DNA of 64,000 nt from G963665545 sp963665545 (GTDB lineage: Bacteria; Pseudomonadota; Gammaproteobacteria; Xanthomonadales; SZUA-36), in NCBI GenBank assembly GCA_963665545.2, contig CAXXKZ010000004.1, positions 310,001 through 374,000 of the forward strand, read 5' to 3'. Position 1 is the stretch's first letter. Every line of letters starts with the position of its first letter. Shown here piece after piece: positions 56,003 through 64,000 of the stretch. The position numbers were made by a program, and so were the translations under genes. Under the pieces are notes generated by a model. The model did not search any database, was not told where the DNA came from, and worked only from the letters and a program-made list of their open reading frames with translations.

Positions 56003-57525
56003 CAATGACTCTCGCAGCCGGCCTTGGATCGTTGACTGAAGCAGTCAGTCACCGGCATTGGAGTGACGCTGAGACCCGGCGCCAGACCCGCATTCGAATC
56101 AGCACCTTGCAGGCTCGAGGGTTTGCACCGGGTGACCGGGTGATGCTTCACTTTGGCAACAGGTTGGAGTTTTTTGCCGAACTACTGGCCATCTGGCAAT
56201 TGGGTGGATGCGCCATCCCTGTGGACGCCCGGCTTCGGCCTGTTGAAGTACAGAACCTCGCCTCCGCGTGCCGCGCGCGCTTTCACATTGTCGATGACGC
56301 CACGAATCCTGAAAGTGTGTCTTTGGTGACGCAGCACGGGCTCCTGAATACACTGGACTGCCCCCCTGAGGGCAACCCCCCTACCCTGCCTTTGGCGTAT
56401 CCCCGACTTGATGATGATGCCCTGATTCTATTCACTTCAGGGTCGACCGGAACGCCAAAGGGCGTCGTTCACACCCACCGTTCGCTGATGGCGCGATGGG
56501 CTTCCCTGAATCAAAGTCTTGGCACCAAAGCTTATCGGCGAACCTTGTGCCTGCTGCCGACACATTTTGGACATGGCCTGATCTGCAATTGCCTGTTCCC
56601 CCTACTGGCAGGCTGCGATCTCATTATTGCCCCAGCCTTCAAGCCCGAAATTGTAATGAGCCTCGGCAGTATAATTGATGACCACCAGATCAGTTTCATC
56701 TCGTCGGTACCCTCGATGTGGAACCTCGCCCTGAAAACTGCCAGCCCACCCCGGCAACAGTTCCTTGAAAGGATACATATTGGCTCCGCACCCCTTTCAG
56801 AAAATCTCTGGAGGCAGGTGCAGGAATGGTCAGGCACCAACGCCGTGTTAAATGCTTATGGCATCACGGAAACCGGCAGTTGGGTTGCTGGCACAACAGT
56901 TGACGCCAGTGATGGAAAAATCAGACCTCAAAGTGGCCTGGTCGGCGAGCCATGGGGGGCAGTGATACGGATTCTGCCGAACCTGGACAAGGATAGGGGC
57001 ATGGTTCATGAAATGGGGTCAGGCGAAAGCGGCATGATCTGGTTACAGACTCCGGCAGTCATGAAAGGCTACTTTGAACAACCGGGCCTCACTGACGAAG
57101 TGCTGCAACACGGCTGGTTCAAGACTGGCGATATTGGATTCATTGACGAGCGTGGACGGTTGTTTCTCAAAGGCCGCGAAAGGGACGAAATCAATAAAGG
57201 GGGCATGAAGGTGTATCCGGCTGACGTCGACGAGGTCGCGGAGCAATTCCAGGCGACTCTGGATGTGTGTACCTTCGGCTATGAAGACAGGTTTTATGGG
57301 GAAAATGTTGGCATTGCACTGGTCCTGGACGAGCCGGACGACCAGACCATTGTGGAATTGTACCATTGGTTCAGTGACCGTCTGGCGCGCCACAAACATC
57401 CTGAGCGCTGGTACCTGGTGGATGAAATACCCCGCACCAGCCGGGGTAAAATCAATCGCGAGACGGTGATGAGATCTTGCATGGACGCAACGCCCATCAA
57501 TCTTCGTGCCCTGCTCCAGAGATGA
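55999..57525 (+). CDS. AMP-dependent ligase (ANL superfamily), DltA-like role
   Basis: 508 residues from GTG 55999, overlapping the previous stop by 4 nt. The adenylation motifs are LILFTSGSTGTPKGVVHTH (phosphate loop, about residues 143-160), LNAYGITETG, WFKTGDIGFIDERGRLFLKGR and the C-terminal lysine in RTSRGKINR. It would activate a carboxylic acid as acyl-AMP and load the carrier protein coded next, to which it is fused by an ATGA overlap. The acid cannot be told; D-alanine is only one option, since the specificity pocket is not readable by eye. Confidence 0.85.
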   Translation: MTMTLAAGLGSLTEAVSHRHWSDAETRRQTRIRISTLQARGFAPGDRVMLHFGNRLEFFAELLAIWQLGGCAIPVDARLRPVEVQNLASACRARFHIVDDATNPESVSLVTQHGLLNTLDCPPEGNPPTLPLAYPRLDDDALILFTSGSTGTPKGVVHTHRSLMARWASLNQSLGTKAYRRTLCLLPTHFGHGLICNCLFPLLAGCDLIIAPAFKPEIVMSLGSIIDDHQISFISSVPSMWNLALKTASPPRQQFLERIHIGSAPLSENLWRQVQEWSGTNAVLNAYGITETGSWVAGTTVDASDGKIRPQSGLVGEPWGAVIRILPNLDKDRGMVHEMGSGESGMIWLQTPAVMKGYFEQPGLTDEVLQHGWFKTGDIGFIDERGRLFLKGRERDEINKGGMKVYPADVDEVAEQFQATLDVCTFGYEDRFYGENVGIALVLDEPDDQTIVELYHWFSDRLARHKHPERWYLVDEIPRTSRGKINRETVMRSCMDATPINLRALLQR

Positions 57526-57788
57526 ACAATGCAACCGCGCCAGTCACTCAGCGCGAGCAATTGCGGGAATTTCTGGAGTCGATCGCCAGGCCTGGTAGTA
57601 GTTTCAGTGGCTGTAACGATGAAACCAACCTGATCGACGCCGGCCTGATTGATTCATTCGCGCTCATTCAGATCATTTTCTTTCTCGAACAAAGTCACGG
57701 CATCAAACTGCATGAACGCGGCATCGACCCGCAGGATCTGGCATCCATAGCGGGAATACTCAGCGCAATAAATCCGACCGGCAGGTGA
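57522..57788 (+). CDS. Acyl carrier protein
   Basis: 88 residues from ATG 57522. The phosphopantetheine site is D44-S45 in NLIDAGLIDSFALIQIIFFLE, followed by the acidic helix and HGIKLHERGIDPQDLASI. The DSF form instead of DSL is found in specialised carriers such as DltC-like proteins. It overlaps the ligase before (ATGA) and the membrane protein after (GTGA), so the three are translated together. Confidence 0.88.
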   Translation: MNNATAPVTQREQLREFLESIARPGSSFSGCNDETNLIDAGLIDSFALIQIIFFLEQSHGIKLHERGIDPQDLASIAGILSAINPTGR

Positions 57789-59224
57789 GTCGTTTCACAA
57801 CACAATTCCACGAATCAGACGCACTGATCGCGGCTGCACAACGCCGTCCGGGAAAAATGCTTATCTGGGCAATGGCCATGCTTCTGTTGTACTGGCACCA
57901 GACGGGCTATCTTCCGTTGCTCGCCGTTAGCGGGGTCATGTTGTTTCCTGGCCGCCGTCGAATACTGCTTTCACTGGCTTCGGTCGGCGTGGTGTTCAAC
58001 ATACTTTTCAATTGGCTGAACGGTGATATTGCCCTGCGCCCGGATGCGTCCTGGTCCGCGGCATCTTGGTCCTGGGCATCCTGGCTGGAATTGATCGCCA
58101 TGCTTGCAGTGGTCATGGCATCGCTGGGGCTTGCCGTGGCCGTCGCCCGGCGATTCGAGCAATTACCAGGGCTGCTTAGGCGGTTTCCGCTGCTCGCGCT
58201 TCACGCTGCCGTCTGGATGGTGTTGATTGTCGCAACCGTATCCGGTATTAACGCCTTGATGATGGCTTCAACACCGATCTGGCGGGTCAGTTACCTGCTG
58301 ACGCAGGCCCAACGCGGCCGGACCGCCAACACCCGTTTTCGAGATCACTTGTTGTATCTGGTGCCGCTTTATGGCGGTTCCCCGACGCCAATGGGTAAGG
58401 GCCTGGAGTATCTTTCCCGCCATGAGGCCAACGACGCGCAGTCCATCGCCCGAAGCCAGTTGGCCGGTTTGAAGTTACTGATTCTCGCCCTGGTGTGGGG
58501 CGCCGTGCTCAACCTGATGAGTGGCGTTGTTTACGCTGAGCAGGATGTCGGACTCTGGCGTGAGATCTTCGATTGGTCGCTGAATTTACCCACACTGAAA
58601 GACTGGGTGGGCGGCACCAGCATGCCTTCGGTGGCGGCAATGGTGGCCTCGATTTACTTCGAATTGATTCGTTCCGTGCTGAACGTTGCGGTTACCGGGC
58701 ACATCATCATCGGCACGCTGCGCATTGTCGGATTCAATGTCTTCAGAAATACCTACAAACCCTTGCTGGCCGAATCGATCGTTGAGTTCTGGAATCGCTA
58801 TTATTTTTACTTCAAGGAGTTGCTGGTCGATTTCTTTTTCTATCCCACCTACTTGCGTTGTACTTGGGCGCCGCCGCGGCTGCGCATGTTCCTCGCCGTA
58901 TTTGCCGCCGCATTTGCGGGCAACATGTACTATCACATTCTGGCTCACCCACAGACGGTACTCGCCGTCGACGCGGTTGCATTCTGGACACAGTGGGGGC
59001 CCAGATTTGTCTATTGTCTGTTGCTGGCGCTGGGAATCTGGGTATCTATGCTGAGACAGCAAGCTCGGCGCAAAGAGGGTGCCCGGCATTCCCGGGTTGC
59101 TCGAATTCGCGCCATTGCCGGGGTTTGGACCTTTTTCGCTCTGATACAGATATTTAATATCAGCGCTGGGCAAGCAACAATCAGTGATCGGATCGCTCGC
59201 CTGCTGGCGGTACTGCTGCAATAG
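57785..59224 (+). CDS. MBOAT-like membrane acyltransferase
   Basis: 479 residues from GTG 57785. About ten hydrophobic segments are seen, for example KMLIWAMAMLLLYWHQTGYL, LELIAMLAVVMASLGLAVAV, LLALHAAVWMVLIVATVSGI and FVYCLLLALGIWVSML. The segment ESIVEFWNRYYFYFKELLVD, FFFYPTYLR, then FAGNMYYHI has the layout of the MBOAT core, in which FWxRW(H)-like and a later NxxxH histidine are catalytic. I take H in MYYHI as the candidate. It would pass the acyl group from the carrier protein across the membrane, as DltB does. The usual DltD partner is not present in this operon. Confidence 0.72.
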   Translation: MSRFTTQFHESDALIAAAQRRPGKMLIWAMAMLLLYWHQTGYLPLLAVSGVMLFPGRRRILLSLASVGVVFNILFNWLNGDIALRPDASWSAASWSWASWLELIAMLAVVMASLGLAVAVARRFEQLPGLLRRFPLLALHAAVWMVLIVATVSGINALMMASTPIWRVSYLLTQAQRGRTANTRFRDHLLYLVPLYGGSPTPMGKGLEYLSRHEANDAQSIARSQLAGLKLLILALVWGAVLNLMSGVVYAEQDVGLWREIFDWSLNLPTLKDWVGGTSMPSVAAMVASIYFELIRSVLNVAVTGHIIIGTLRIVGFNVFRNTYKPLLAESIVEFWNRYYFYFKELLVDFFFYPTYLRCTWAPPRLRMFLAVFAAAFAGNMYYHILAHPQTVLAVDAVAFWTQWGPRFVYCLLLALGIWVSMLRQQARRKEGARHSRVARIRAIAGVWTFFALIQIFNISAGQATISDRIARLLAVLLQ

Positions 59225-59263
59225 CGACACCAGCAAGGCCATTGCCAATGTCTACGTCTATGG

Positions 59264-60874
59264 CTATGGGGCCAGTGCGGGCGCCTCATCCATGTAGATG
59301 GTGCGACCCGGAAGCGCGAATTGCGCGCCTGCAGCGTGGACGATGTCCAGGATCAGGTAGTTCAACTCCTCAGCAATTTCGAGGGACTCCGGGAAGTTTG
59401 TTGTGATCAGAAAACAATGGAGCTTGAGCAATATTGCATCCTCGGCGAAATCAGTCAGCCGCACACGGATCGGGTCGTCATGCACATTTTCATGCTGTTC
59501 CAGAGCTTCCCGAATGCCGCTGCTAATCGTTCTAAGCTGATCCGCAGTGGTGTCATAGCGCAGCCGCAGCGTGGGCCAAAAGCGAATCTTGGTGCGCGCG
59601 GAGATATTTTCGATCTCCACATAGGCAATCCGTGAATTGGGAATCGAGACCAGGGTATTGGTCAGCGTGCGAAGGCGTGTGGTGCGCAAGCCGATGTCCT
59701 CCACGATACCGGTGATCTCGCCATATCGGCAAAAGTCCCCTACCCTGATCGAAGCCTGCGAGAACAGCGTCAAGGCACCCATCATGTCTTCGAGGGGCTT
59801 TTGCAGCGCCAATGCGATTGCCAGGCCGCCAACGCCCAGCCCGGCCAGGACCGTGGTGATGTTGACGCCCATATTGTTCATCCAGAACAGTAAACCAAAC
59901 GACAGCACCATCAGTTTGGCAACGGTGACCAGCGGCCCCATCAGCTTGGCTGCGCCGGGGCGTTTGTCGGCAAACAGCCGGTCTTGCTTGTGTTTCTTGT
60001 AAATATTGAGCATGGACCAGCAGGCCCAGACGAAGACCACGGTCCACACGGTCTTGGCCTCCATGACCTGCTGGGCATAAATGCCCGCACCCAAGCGGTC
60101 GAGCGCCATGCCAACTGTCACCAAAATACCAATGGCCACCAGAGGCCCCGTAAGCCCCTGGCGCACCATGGGATAAATCTCCTTATCGGGCGAACAGAAC
60201 AGCATCGTCAGGAGACGGCCGATCAGATAATAAATGGGCCAACAAAACAGAGCAATGATCAGCAAAATGAACCACTTGAATGCTTCCAGGCCGAGAAAAG
60301 AGATCTCTCCGGGAAACCAGGTCCGAATTTTCTCTACCGGGCCGGGATAACTGAATTCCTCATAAAGCGCTGGAATCAACGCGACGCTGCGATTGGACAA
60401 CTTCTAGATCAATTCTCCATCGCCGCGTGGCACATGCTGCATCCACAGCACCACATCCTCATCGCTGGTTTTGACGGTGACCAATTCATCGCGATAGTCC
60501 GGCAGGCCATCGCCCTTCATACCACCGGGCAGATCACTGACACTGTAGTCATCCAACCACACCGCGCGCGAGAGCACATGGTTGAGCTGGCGCGCCAATT
60601 CCTTACCGCCTATTGCCTCGACTTCGCTGGGCAGGTTCCTCAGGTCCAGGTATTCCGCCGCTTTTTCAAAATCAAATTCGGAGCAGGCCTGCATGTAGCC
60701 CACGATGCTGCTGCGTGGCGTACCGCGATGAAGCGCGTCTTCGGGTCCCCTGTCAACGCCAACAGGAATCTCCACCGTGTGCGTGATCGTCTCCTGTTCC
60801 TGGGCCTGAACTGGTGCCCCAAAGACCGCAATGAGGCACAGTGCCAGCACCGGAATGATCCTAATAGGTTGCAT
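59264..60874 (-). pseudogene. MscS-family mechanosensitive channel with in-frame amber stop
   Basis: The 5' part (60404-60874) has a signal peptide (MQPIRIIPVLALCLIAVFGA PVQAQ) and a periplasmic domain with RGTPRSSIVGYMQACSEFDF, AAEYLDLRNLPSE and VPRGDGELI. TAG at 60404-60406 ends it. The next codon in the same frame starts KLSNRSVALIPALYEEFSYP and the channel follows: four membrane segments, then the pore helix GVGGLAIALALQKPLEDMMG and the cytoplasmic beta domain. From memory, family members with this N-terminal domain read straight through here with an aromatic residue in place of the stop. Without it the protein would have 536 residues. HiPIP lies 8 nt upstream in the same direction. Confidence 0.85.
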
Positions 60875-60882
60875 AGATCGGG

Positions 60883-61224
60883 TTAGGCCTTCGCCACCCA
60901 GACATTGCACCAGCCTGCACCGGCCACCAGGCGATTCTGGAAAATACTGCAGGGTGCGAAATCTGCATCTGCCTCACCGGCAAACAGCGCACAGTTGTTG
61001 CAGAATTGCTGGGCCCCGGCTTCCGTGCCGCGTTTGGGAAACTTGACGGTATCGGTTGTGCTGGCATCCTCCACATAACCCATGGCCTGTGCCAGTGCCT
61101 CTGATTCATCGACCTTGTCGTCAGCCACCAGGGTCAGAGGAATCGCGCCGGCCACCAGCGCCGTACCGCTGATGGTCAATCCGGCCTTGATGAAACTTCT
61201 ACGATCGACAGACTTGTTCTTCAT
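60883..61224 (-). CDS. High-potential iron-sulfur protein (HiPIP)
   Basis: 113 residues from ATG 61224, with GGAG upstream. A twin-arginine signal (DRRSFIKAGLTISGTALVAG) targets it folded to the periplasm. The four [4Fe-4S] ligands are in CNNCALF, PCSIFQNRLV and GWCNVW, spaced as in the HiPIP family. It is a soluble electron carrier between cytochrome bc1-type complexes and terminal reductases or, in phototrophs, the reaction centre. Its C-terminal tryptophan region VWVAKA is normal. It is followed within 8 nt by the MscS gene. Confidence 0.9.
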   Translation of the reverse strand: MKNKSVDRRSFIKAGLTISGTALVAGAIPLTLVADDKVDESEALAQAMGYVEDASTTDTVKFPKRGTEAGAQQFCNNCALFAGEADADFAPCSIFQNRLVAGAGWCNVWVAKA

Positions 61225-61397
61225 TACTAACACTCCAATTCGTTTTTTAGGAAATCTTGTCTTACATATGAGTCCTGCGCGGGCATTTAAAACCGCGGCA
61301 GCTGGCCCATTTTGCCCGTTCTAACGGTCTGACAGCAAGTCGGGCGCCCCGGTTGTCAGATTTTGCCTTGCCAGAATGCCAACAGGCCCCGGATTAA
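61225..61397. other. Leader region of the HiPIP gene
   Basis: 173 nt between the HiPIP start and the ygfX stop. It is A+T-richer near 61240-61260 on the minus strand (TAAAAAACGAATTGGAGTG), where the ribosome site lies. I see no clear promoter boxes. Confidence 0.3.
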
Positions 61398-61838
61398 TCA
61401 CATCCACCGTGCCCAGACGCGAAACTCTCGATAAGACTCTGCGTTGTTCATTGATCGCGCAATGACCAGGCGCTGGCAGCCGAACAACGACCCTTTGGGG
61501 AATCTGCGCGCGTCAAGATAAAACGGCGCCACGCAGAATGAATCGCACAACCAGATTCCTTTGCCTAACCTGGCACCGTGCTCACCCCCGTGCGCATCCC
61601 ACAGGCGGGCTCTGCCGCCGGGTTCAATCGCCACCCATTTGAATGCCGGACGCAGGCGAACGAAGGCAAGCTGCCCCAGCACCAGCGCCAGCCATAGCAG
61701 CCAATAAGCACAGCGACTTTGCCAATCTATATTGAGCAGCAACGGTACACAAAGCGTGGCCAGTACAAATGTGGCTTCCAGCAATCTGATCCGCCAATCA
61801 GGCCCCACCAGCAGTCGGATGCCTCGCCCATCAGCCAT
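61398..61838 (-). CDS. ygfX: YgfX/CptA-like inner-membrane protein
   Basis: 146 residues from ATG 61838 (MADGRGIRLLVGPDWRIRLL), overlapping sdhE by 8 nt. Two hydrophobic segments form a hairpin (EATFVLATLCVPLLLNI, WLLWLALVLGQLAFVRL), followed by a cytoplasmic beta part with LYDAHG-like ARLWDAHGGEH and a C-terminal RLVIARS...FRVWARW. The arrangement sdhE-ygfX is the usual gammaproteobacterial one. In E. coli the YgfX/CptA protein affects cytoskeletal proteins or SdhE-related functions. Confidence 0.75.
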   Translation of the reverse strand: MADGRGIRLLVGPDWRIRLLEATFVLATLCVPLLLNIDWQSRCAYWLLWLALVLGQLAFVRLRPAFKWVAIEPGGRARLWDAHGGEHGARLGKGIWLCDSFCVAPFYLDARRFPKGSLFGCQRLVIARSMNNAESYREFRVWARWM

Positions 61839-62091
61839 TGCGGATGCGGCGCAGCAACGGGCGCTGAGATCTATCCGGGCAGGTCGATGGGTTCTGCAGC
61901 CAATCCCACAACACGTCATCCTCCTGGCCCAGCAGTTCTTCCAGACCGGCCCATGGTCCCGACTCTTGATCGTCCAGCGAAATTGATGGGTGATCGGCGG
62001 CGAGAAAACGCAACAATAGAACATCGAGTTCCTTCATTCCCCGACGGCAGAGCCACTGCAACTTTCGGGCGCGGGGAACGTTGTGCATCAC
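61831..62091 (-). CDS. sdhE: FAD assembly factor SdhE
   Basis: 86 residues. It has the defining RRGMKELDVLLLRFL motif, with the RGxxE that contacts flavin on SdhA, then the acidic helix DHPSISLDDQ, and LLGQEDDVLWDWL. It promotes covalent FAD attachment to succinate dehydrogenase. It lies 19 nt after sdhB on the same strand. The C-terminal tail PDRSQRPLLRRIR is longer than in E. coli. Confidence 0.9.
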   Translation of the reverse strand: MMHNVPRARKLQWLCRRGMKELDVLLLRFLAADHPSISLDDQESGPWAGLEELLGQEDDVLWDWLQNPSTCPDRSQRPLLRRIRNG

Positions 62092-62110
62092 CGCGCTCTG
62101 TCAGCCCCGG

Positions 62111-62899
62111 CTATACACCTCTGCGGGCGATCAGCATTTTCTTGATCTCCGCAATGGCCAGGGCGGGATTGAGGCCTTTCGGGCAGGTGCGCGTGCAATT
62201 CATGATGGTGTGGCAGCGATACAACTTGAACGGGTCTTCGAGGTCATCGAGACGCTCACCGCTGGCCTCATCACGCGAATCCGCCAACCAGCGGTAGGCC
62301 TGCAGCAGAACCGCCGGGCCGAGGTAGCGGTCTCCATTCCACCAATAACTCGGGCATGCGGTGGAACAGCAGGCGCACATAATGCACTCATACGCGCCAT
62401 CGAGCTTTTCACGATCGCCCTGGGACTGCAGCCGCTCGCGATCCGGTGGCGGCACGCTCTGGGTGCGTATCCACGGTTTGATGCTGGCGTACTGTGCATA
62501 GAAATGGCTCATGTCCGGCACCAGGTCCTTGATCACCGGCAAATGTGGCAGAGGATAAATGCGCACATCGCCTTTGATGTCGGAAATCGGCTTGGTGCAG
62601 GCCAGTGTGTTGGTGCCGTCAATGTTCATTGAGCAGGAACCGCAAATGCCCTCCCGGCAAGAACGGCGGAAGGTCAGCGAGGGATCGATTTCATCTTTGA
62701 TCTTGATCACCCCGTCCAGCACCATCGGGCCGCAACTGTCCAGGTCAACGGCGTAGGTGTCCAGCCGGGGATTGTTACCGTCGTCGGGATTCCATCGGTA
62801 GACTTTAAAGGTCTTGACCCGTGAGGCACCCGCCGGCGCAGGGAAAGTCTTGCCCTTGGTGATCCGGGAATTTTTGGGTAAACGAAATTCAACCATCAA
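62111..62899 (-). CDS. sdhB: Succinate dehydrogenase iron-sulfur subunit
   Basis: 262 residues. The N-terminal ferredoxin domain binds [2Fe-2S] by SCREGICGSCSMNIDG with a further Cys in LACTKP. The C-terminal domain binds [4Fe-4S] and [3Fe-4S] via CIMCACCSTACPSYWW and CHTIMNCTRTCPKGLNP. It passes electrons from FAD in SdhA to quinone in the membrane part. It follows sdhA after 36 nt; sdhC and sdhD must lie further upstream, outside the window. Confidence 0.95.
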   Translation of the reverse strand: MMVEFRLPKNSRITKGKTFPAPAGASRVKTFKVYRWNPDDGNNPRLDTYAVDLDSCGPMVLDGVIKIKDEIDPSLTFRRSCREGICGSCSMNIDGTNTLACTKPISDIKGDVRIYPLPHLPVIKDLVPDMSHFYAQYASIKPWIRTQSVPPPDRERLQSQGDREKLDGAYECIMCACCSTACPSYWWNGDRYLGPAVLLQAYRWLADSRDEASGERLDDLEDPFKLYRCHTIMNCTRTCPKGLNPALAIAEIKKMLIARRGV

Positions 62900-62935
62900 T
62901 CAACCCCAAGCCATCTACATGGCCATTGCACAACA

Positions 62936-64000
62936 TCAGTACACACGCGCTTTAGGCGGAACAACTTCAACGTCATCCGACAGGGTGTATAAATGAACCG
63001 GGCGATAATCCAACTGCACTTCACCCTGATCGTCTGCCCATGCCAACGTGTGTCTCATCCAATTTTCATCATCGCGATCGGGGTAGTCCTCCCGGGCGTG
63101 TGCCCCGCGGCTTTCCTTACGGTTTTCGGCCGAAATCATCGTGGTCAGTGCGCAACCCAACAGATTGCGCAGTTCGAACGTCTCGACCAGGTCCGTATTC
63201 CACACCATGGACCGGTCGCTGACGCTGACCTCGTTGAATGACTGGTACACACGCCGTACTGCCTCGCAGCCCTCTTTGAGCACCTCGCCGGTGCGGAACA
63301 CGGCCGCATTGTTCTGCATGGCATGTTGCATGTCATCGCGGATTTCAGCCGTTGATTTGCTGCCGCTGGCATAACGCAGCCCATCGAAATCCGCCAGCGC
63401 CTGATCGATCGTTGCCGCCGGCACATCCGGGTGCTTGGCGCCCGGGGTGATGATTTTCCCACAGCGGTGCGCCACGGCGCGGCCGAAGACGATCAAATCC
63501 AGTAAGGAATTCGAACCCAGCCGATTGGCGCCGTGAACCGAGACGCAGGCCGCCTCACCGATGGCAAACAGGCCAGCAACAACACTATCAGGGTCGCCGT
63601 CTTTTAAGGTTACGACTTCGCCCATGAAATTTGTAGGAATTCCACCCATGTTGTAGTGAACGGTGGGCAAAACCGGTATGGGTTCACGGCTGACATCGAC
63701 CCCGGCGAAAATCTCGGCGCTCTCGGCAATACCAGGCAGACGCTTATCAATTACGTCCGAACCCAGGTGCTGCAAGTTCAGGTGGATATGATCTTTAAGC
63801 TCGCCGACGCCGCGACCTTCGCGAATCTCGATCGTCATCGAGCGGCTGACAACATCCCGCGAAGCCAGGTCCTTGGCGTGGGGGGCATAGCGCCCCATAA
63901 ATCGCTCGCCCTCGGAATTCGTCAAAAAGCCGCCTTCACCGCGCACCCCTTCGGTAATCAACATACCGGCGCCGTATATCCCGGTCGGGTGGAACTGGAC
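62936..64000 (-). CDS. sdhA: Succinate dehydrogenase flavoprotein subunit (5' part outside window)
   Basis: 355 C-terminal residues; the frame is open to the window edge, where it begins VQFHPTGIYGAGMLITEGVR. It contains FTNSEGERFMGRYAP-type catalytic region with Arg, HYNMGGIPTN, GEAACVSVHGANRLGSNSLLDL (FAD binding) and RKESRGAHAREDYPDRDDEN near the end, closing DDVEVVPPKARVY. It oxidises succinate to fumarate in the citric acid cycle. The covalent-FAD histidine lies beyond the edge. Confidence 0.95.
   Translation of the reverse strand, partial: VQFHPTGIYGAGMLITEGVRGEGGFLTNSEGERFMGRYAPHAKDLASRDVVSRSMTIEIREGRGVGELKDHIHLNLQHLGSDVIDKRLPGIAESAEIFAGVDVSREPIPVLPTVHYNMGGIPTNFMGEVVTLKDGDPDSVVAGLFAIGEAACVSVHGANRLGSNSLLDLIVFGRAVAHRCGKIITPGAKHPDVPAATIDQALADFDGLRYASGSKSTAEIRDDMQHAMQNNAAVFRTGEVLKEGCEAVRRVYQSFNEVSVSDRSMVWNTDLVETFELRNLLGCALTTMISAENRKESRGAHAREDYPDRDDENWMRHTLAWADDQGEVQLDYRPVHLYTLSDDVEVVPPKARVY

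Noticed and set aside
1..64000. TAG read as a sense codon (stop-codon reassignment)
   Set aside because: TAG properly ends several intact genes here (for example at 6262 and 14047), and one of the three interruptions is TAA.
1..64000. CRISPR array
   Set aside because: The direct repeats seen (24-bp units at 7795-7864, IS ends, hairpin tract) have no regular unique spacers and no cas genes are present.

Overview
The window reads as part of a gammaproteobacterial chromosome that has been heavily invaded by insertion sequences. Markers for that assignment are sdhA-sdhB-sdhE-ygfX in one run, yceH, ppnN of the E. coli type, an AlaA-like and a YbdL-like aminotransferase, a HiPIP gene and a tRNA-Leu. 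HiPIP together with sulfatases and a TonB receptor would suit a marine or host-associated lineage, but nothing here fixes the genus.

Layout. 1-14 kb is ordinary chromosome: an alaA-like gene, a broken SDR gene, an archaeal-type phosphoglycerate mutase, an alpha/beta hydrolase, a PpiC-like/HupE pair, a YbdL-like aminotransferase, an FMN hydroxyacid oxidase, serA and serC (serine synthesis), yceH and a lone cyclic-nucleotide-binding domain. Two related repeat islets interrupt it, at 6.26-8.08 kb and 14.05-17.84 kb. Each is bounded by inverted copies of a short repeat (CTAGCTGTGAATTCCAGCA) lying directly on or next to the stop codons of the flanking genes. Each holds an IS110 element; the second is also cut by IS3 and IS256 elements. 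17.9-27.7 kb holds a broken M2 peptidase gene, a hairpin-rich spacer, ppnN, an ISAzo13 remnant and a TonB-dependent receptor.

27.8-49.7 kb is accessory DNA. About half of it is copies of one 1385-bp IS256-family element; the window has 11 copies, one nested inside another. Between them lie plasmid backbone pieces (parA, a small partition-like gene, and repA cut by IS21 and IS256), a DUF3800 fragment, an IS21 scar, unknown plasmid-type genes, a tRNA-Leu, and a trypsin-like protease gene bracketed by half attC-like sites as in an integron cassette. Several of these genes are split by IS copies with exact 8-9 bp target duplications, so they can be rebuilt by eye.

50-64 kb is chromosome again: a SAM methyltransferase, a lipoprotein arylsulfatase, a FabG-like SDR, then a tightly overlapping four-gene operon (membrane sulfatase-fold protein, AMP-dependent ligase, acyl carrier protein, MBOAT-like membrane protein). 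That operon resembles the D-alanylation (Dlt) logic with an unusual first gene and is the best candidate for an undescribed system. Opposite it lie MscS, HiPIP, ygfX, sdhE, sdhB and sdhA.

Genome state. Three conserved genes (SDR, membrane sulfatase, MscS) carry a single in-frame stop with a family-like sequence continuing in the same frame. A fourth (M2 peptidase) has an out-of-frame deletion. With the IS burst this looks like active gene erosion, as in recently host-restricted bacteria. That is an inference; assembly or base-calling error would need excluding.
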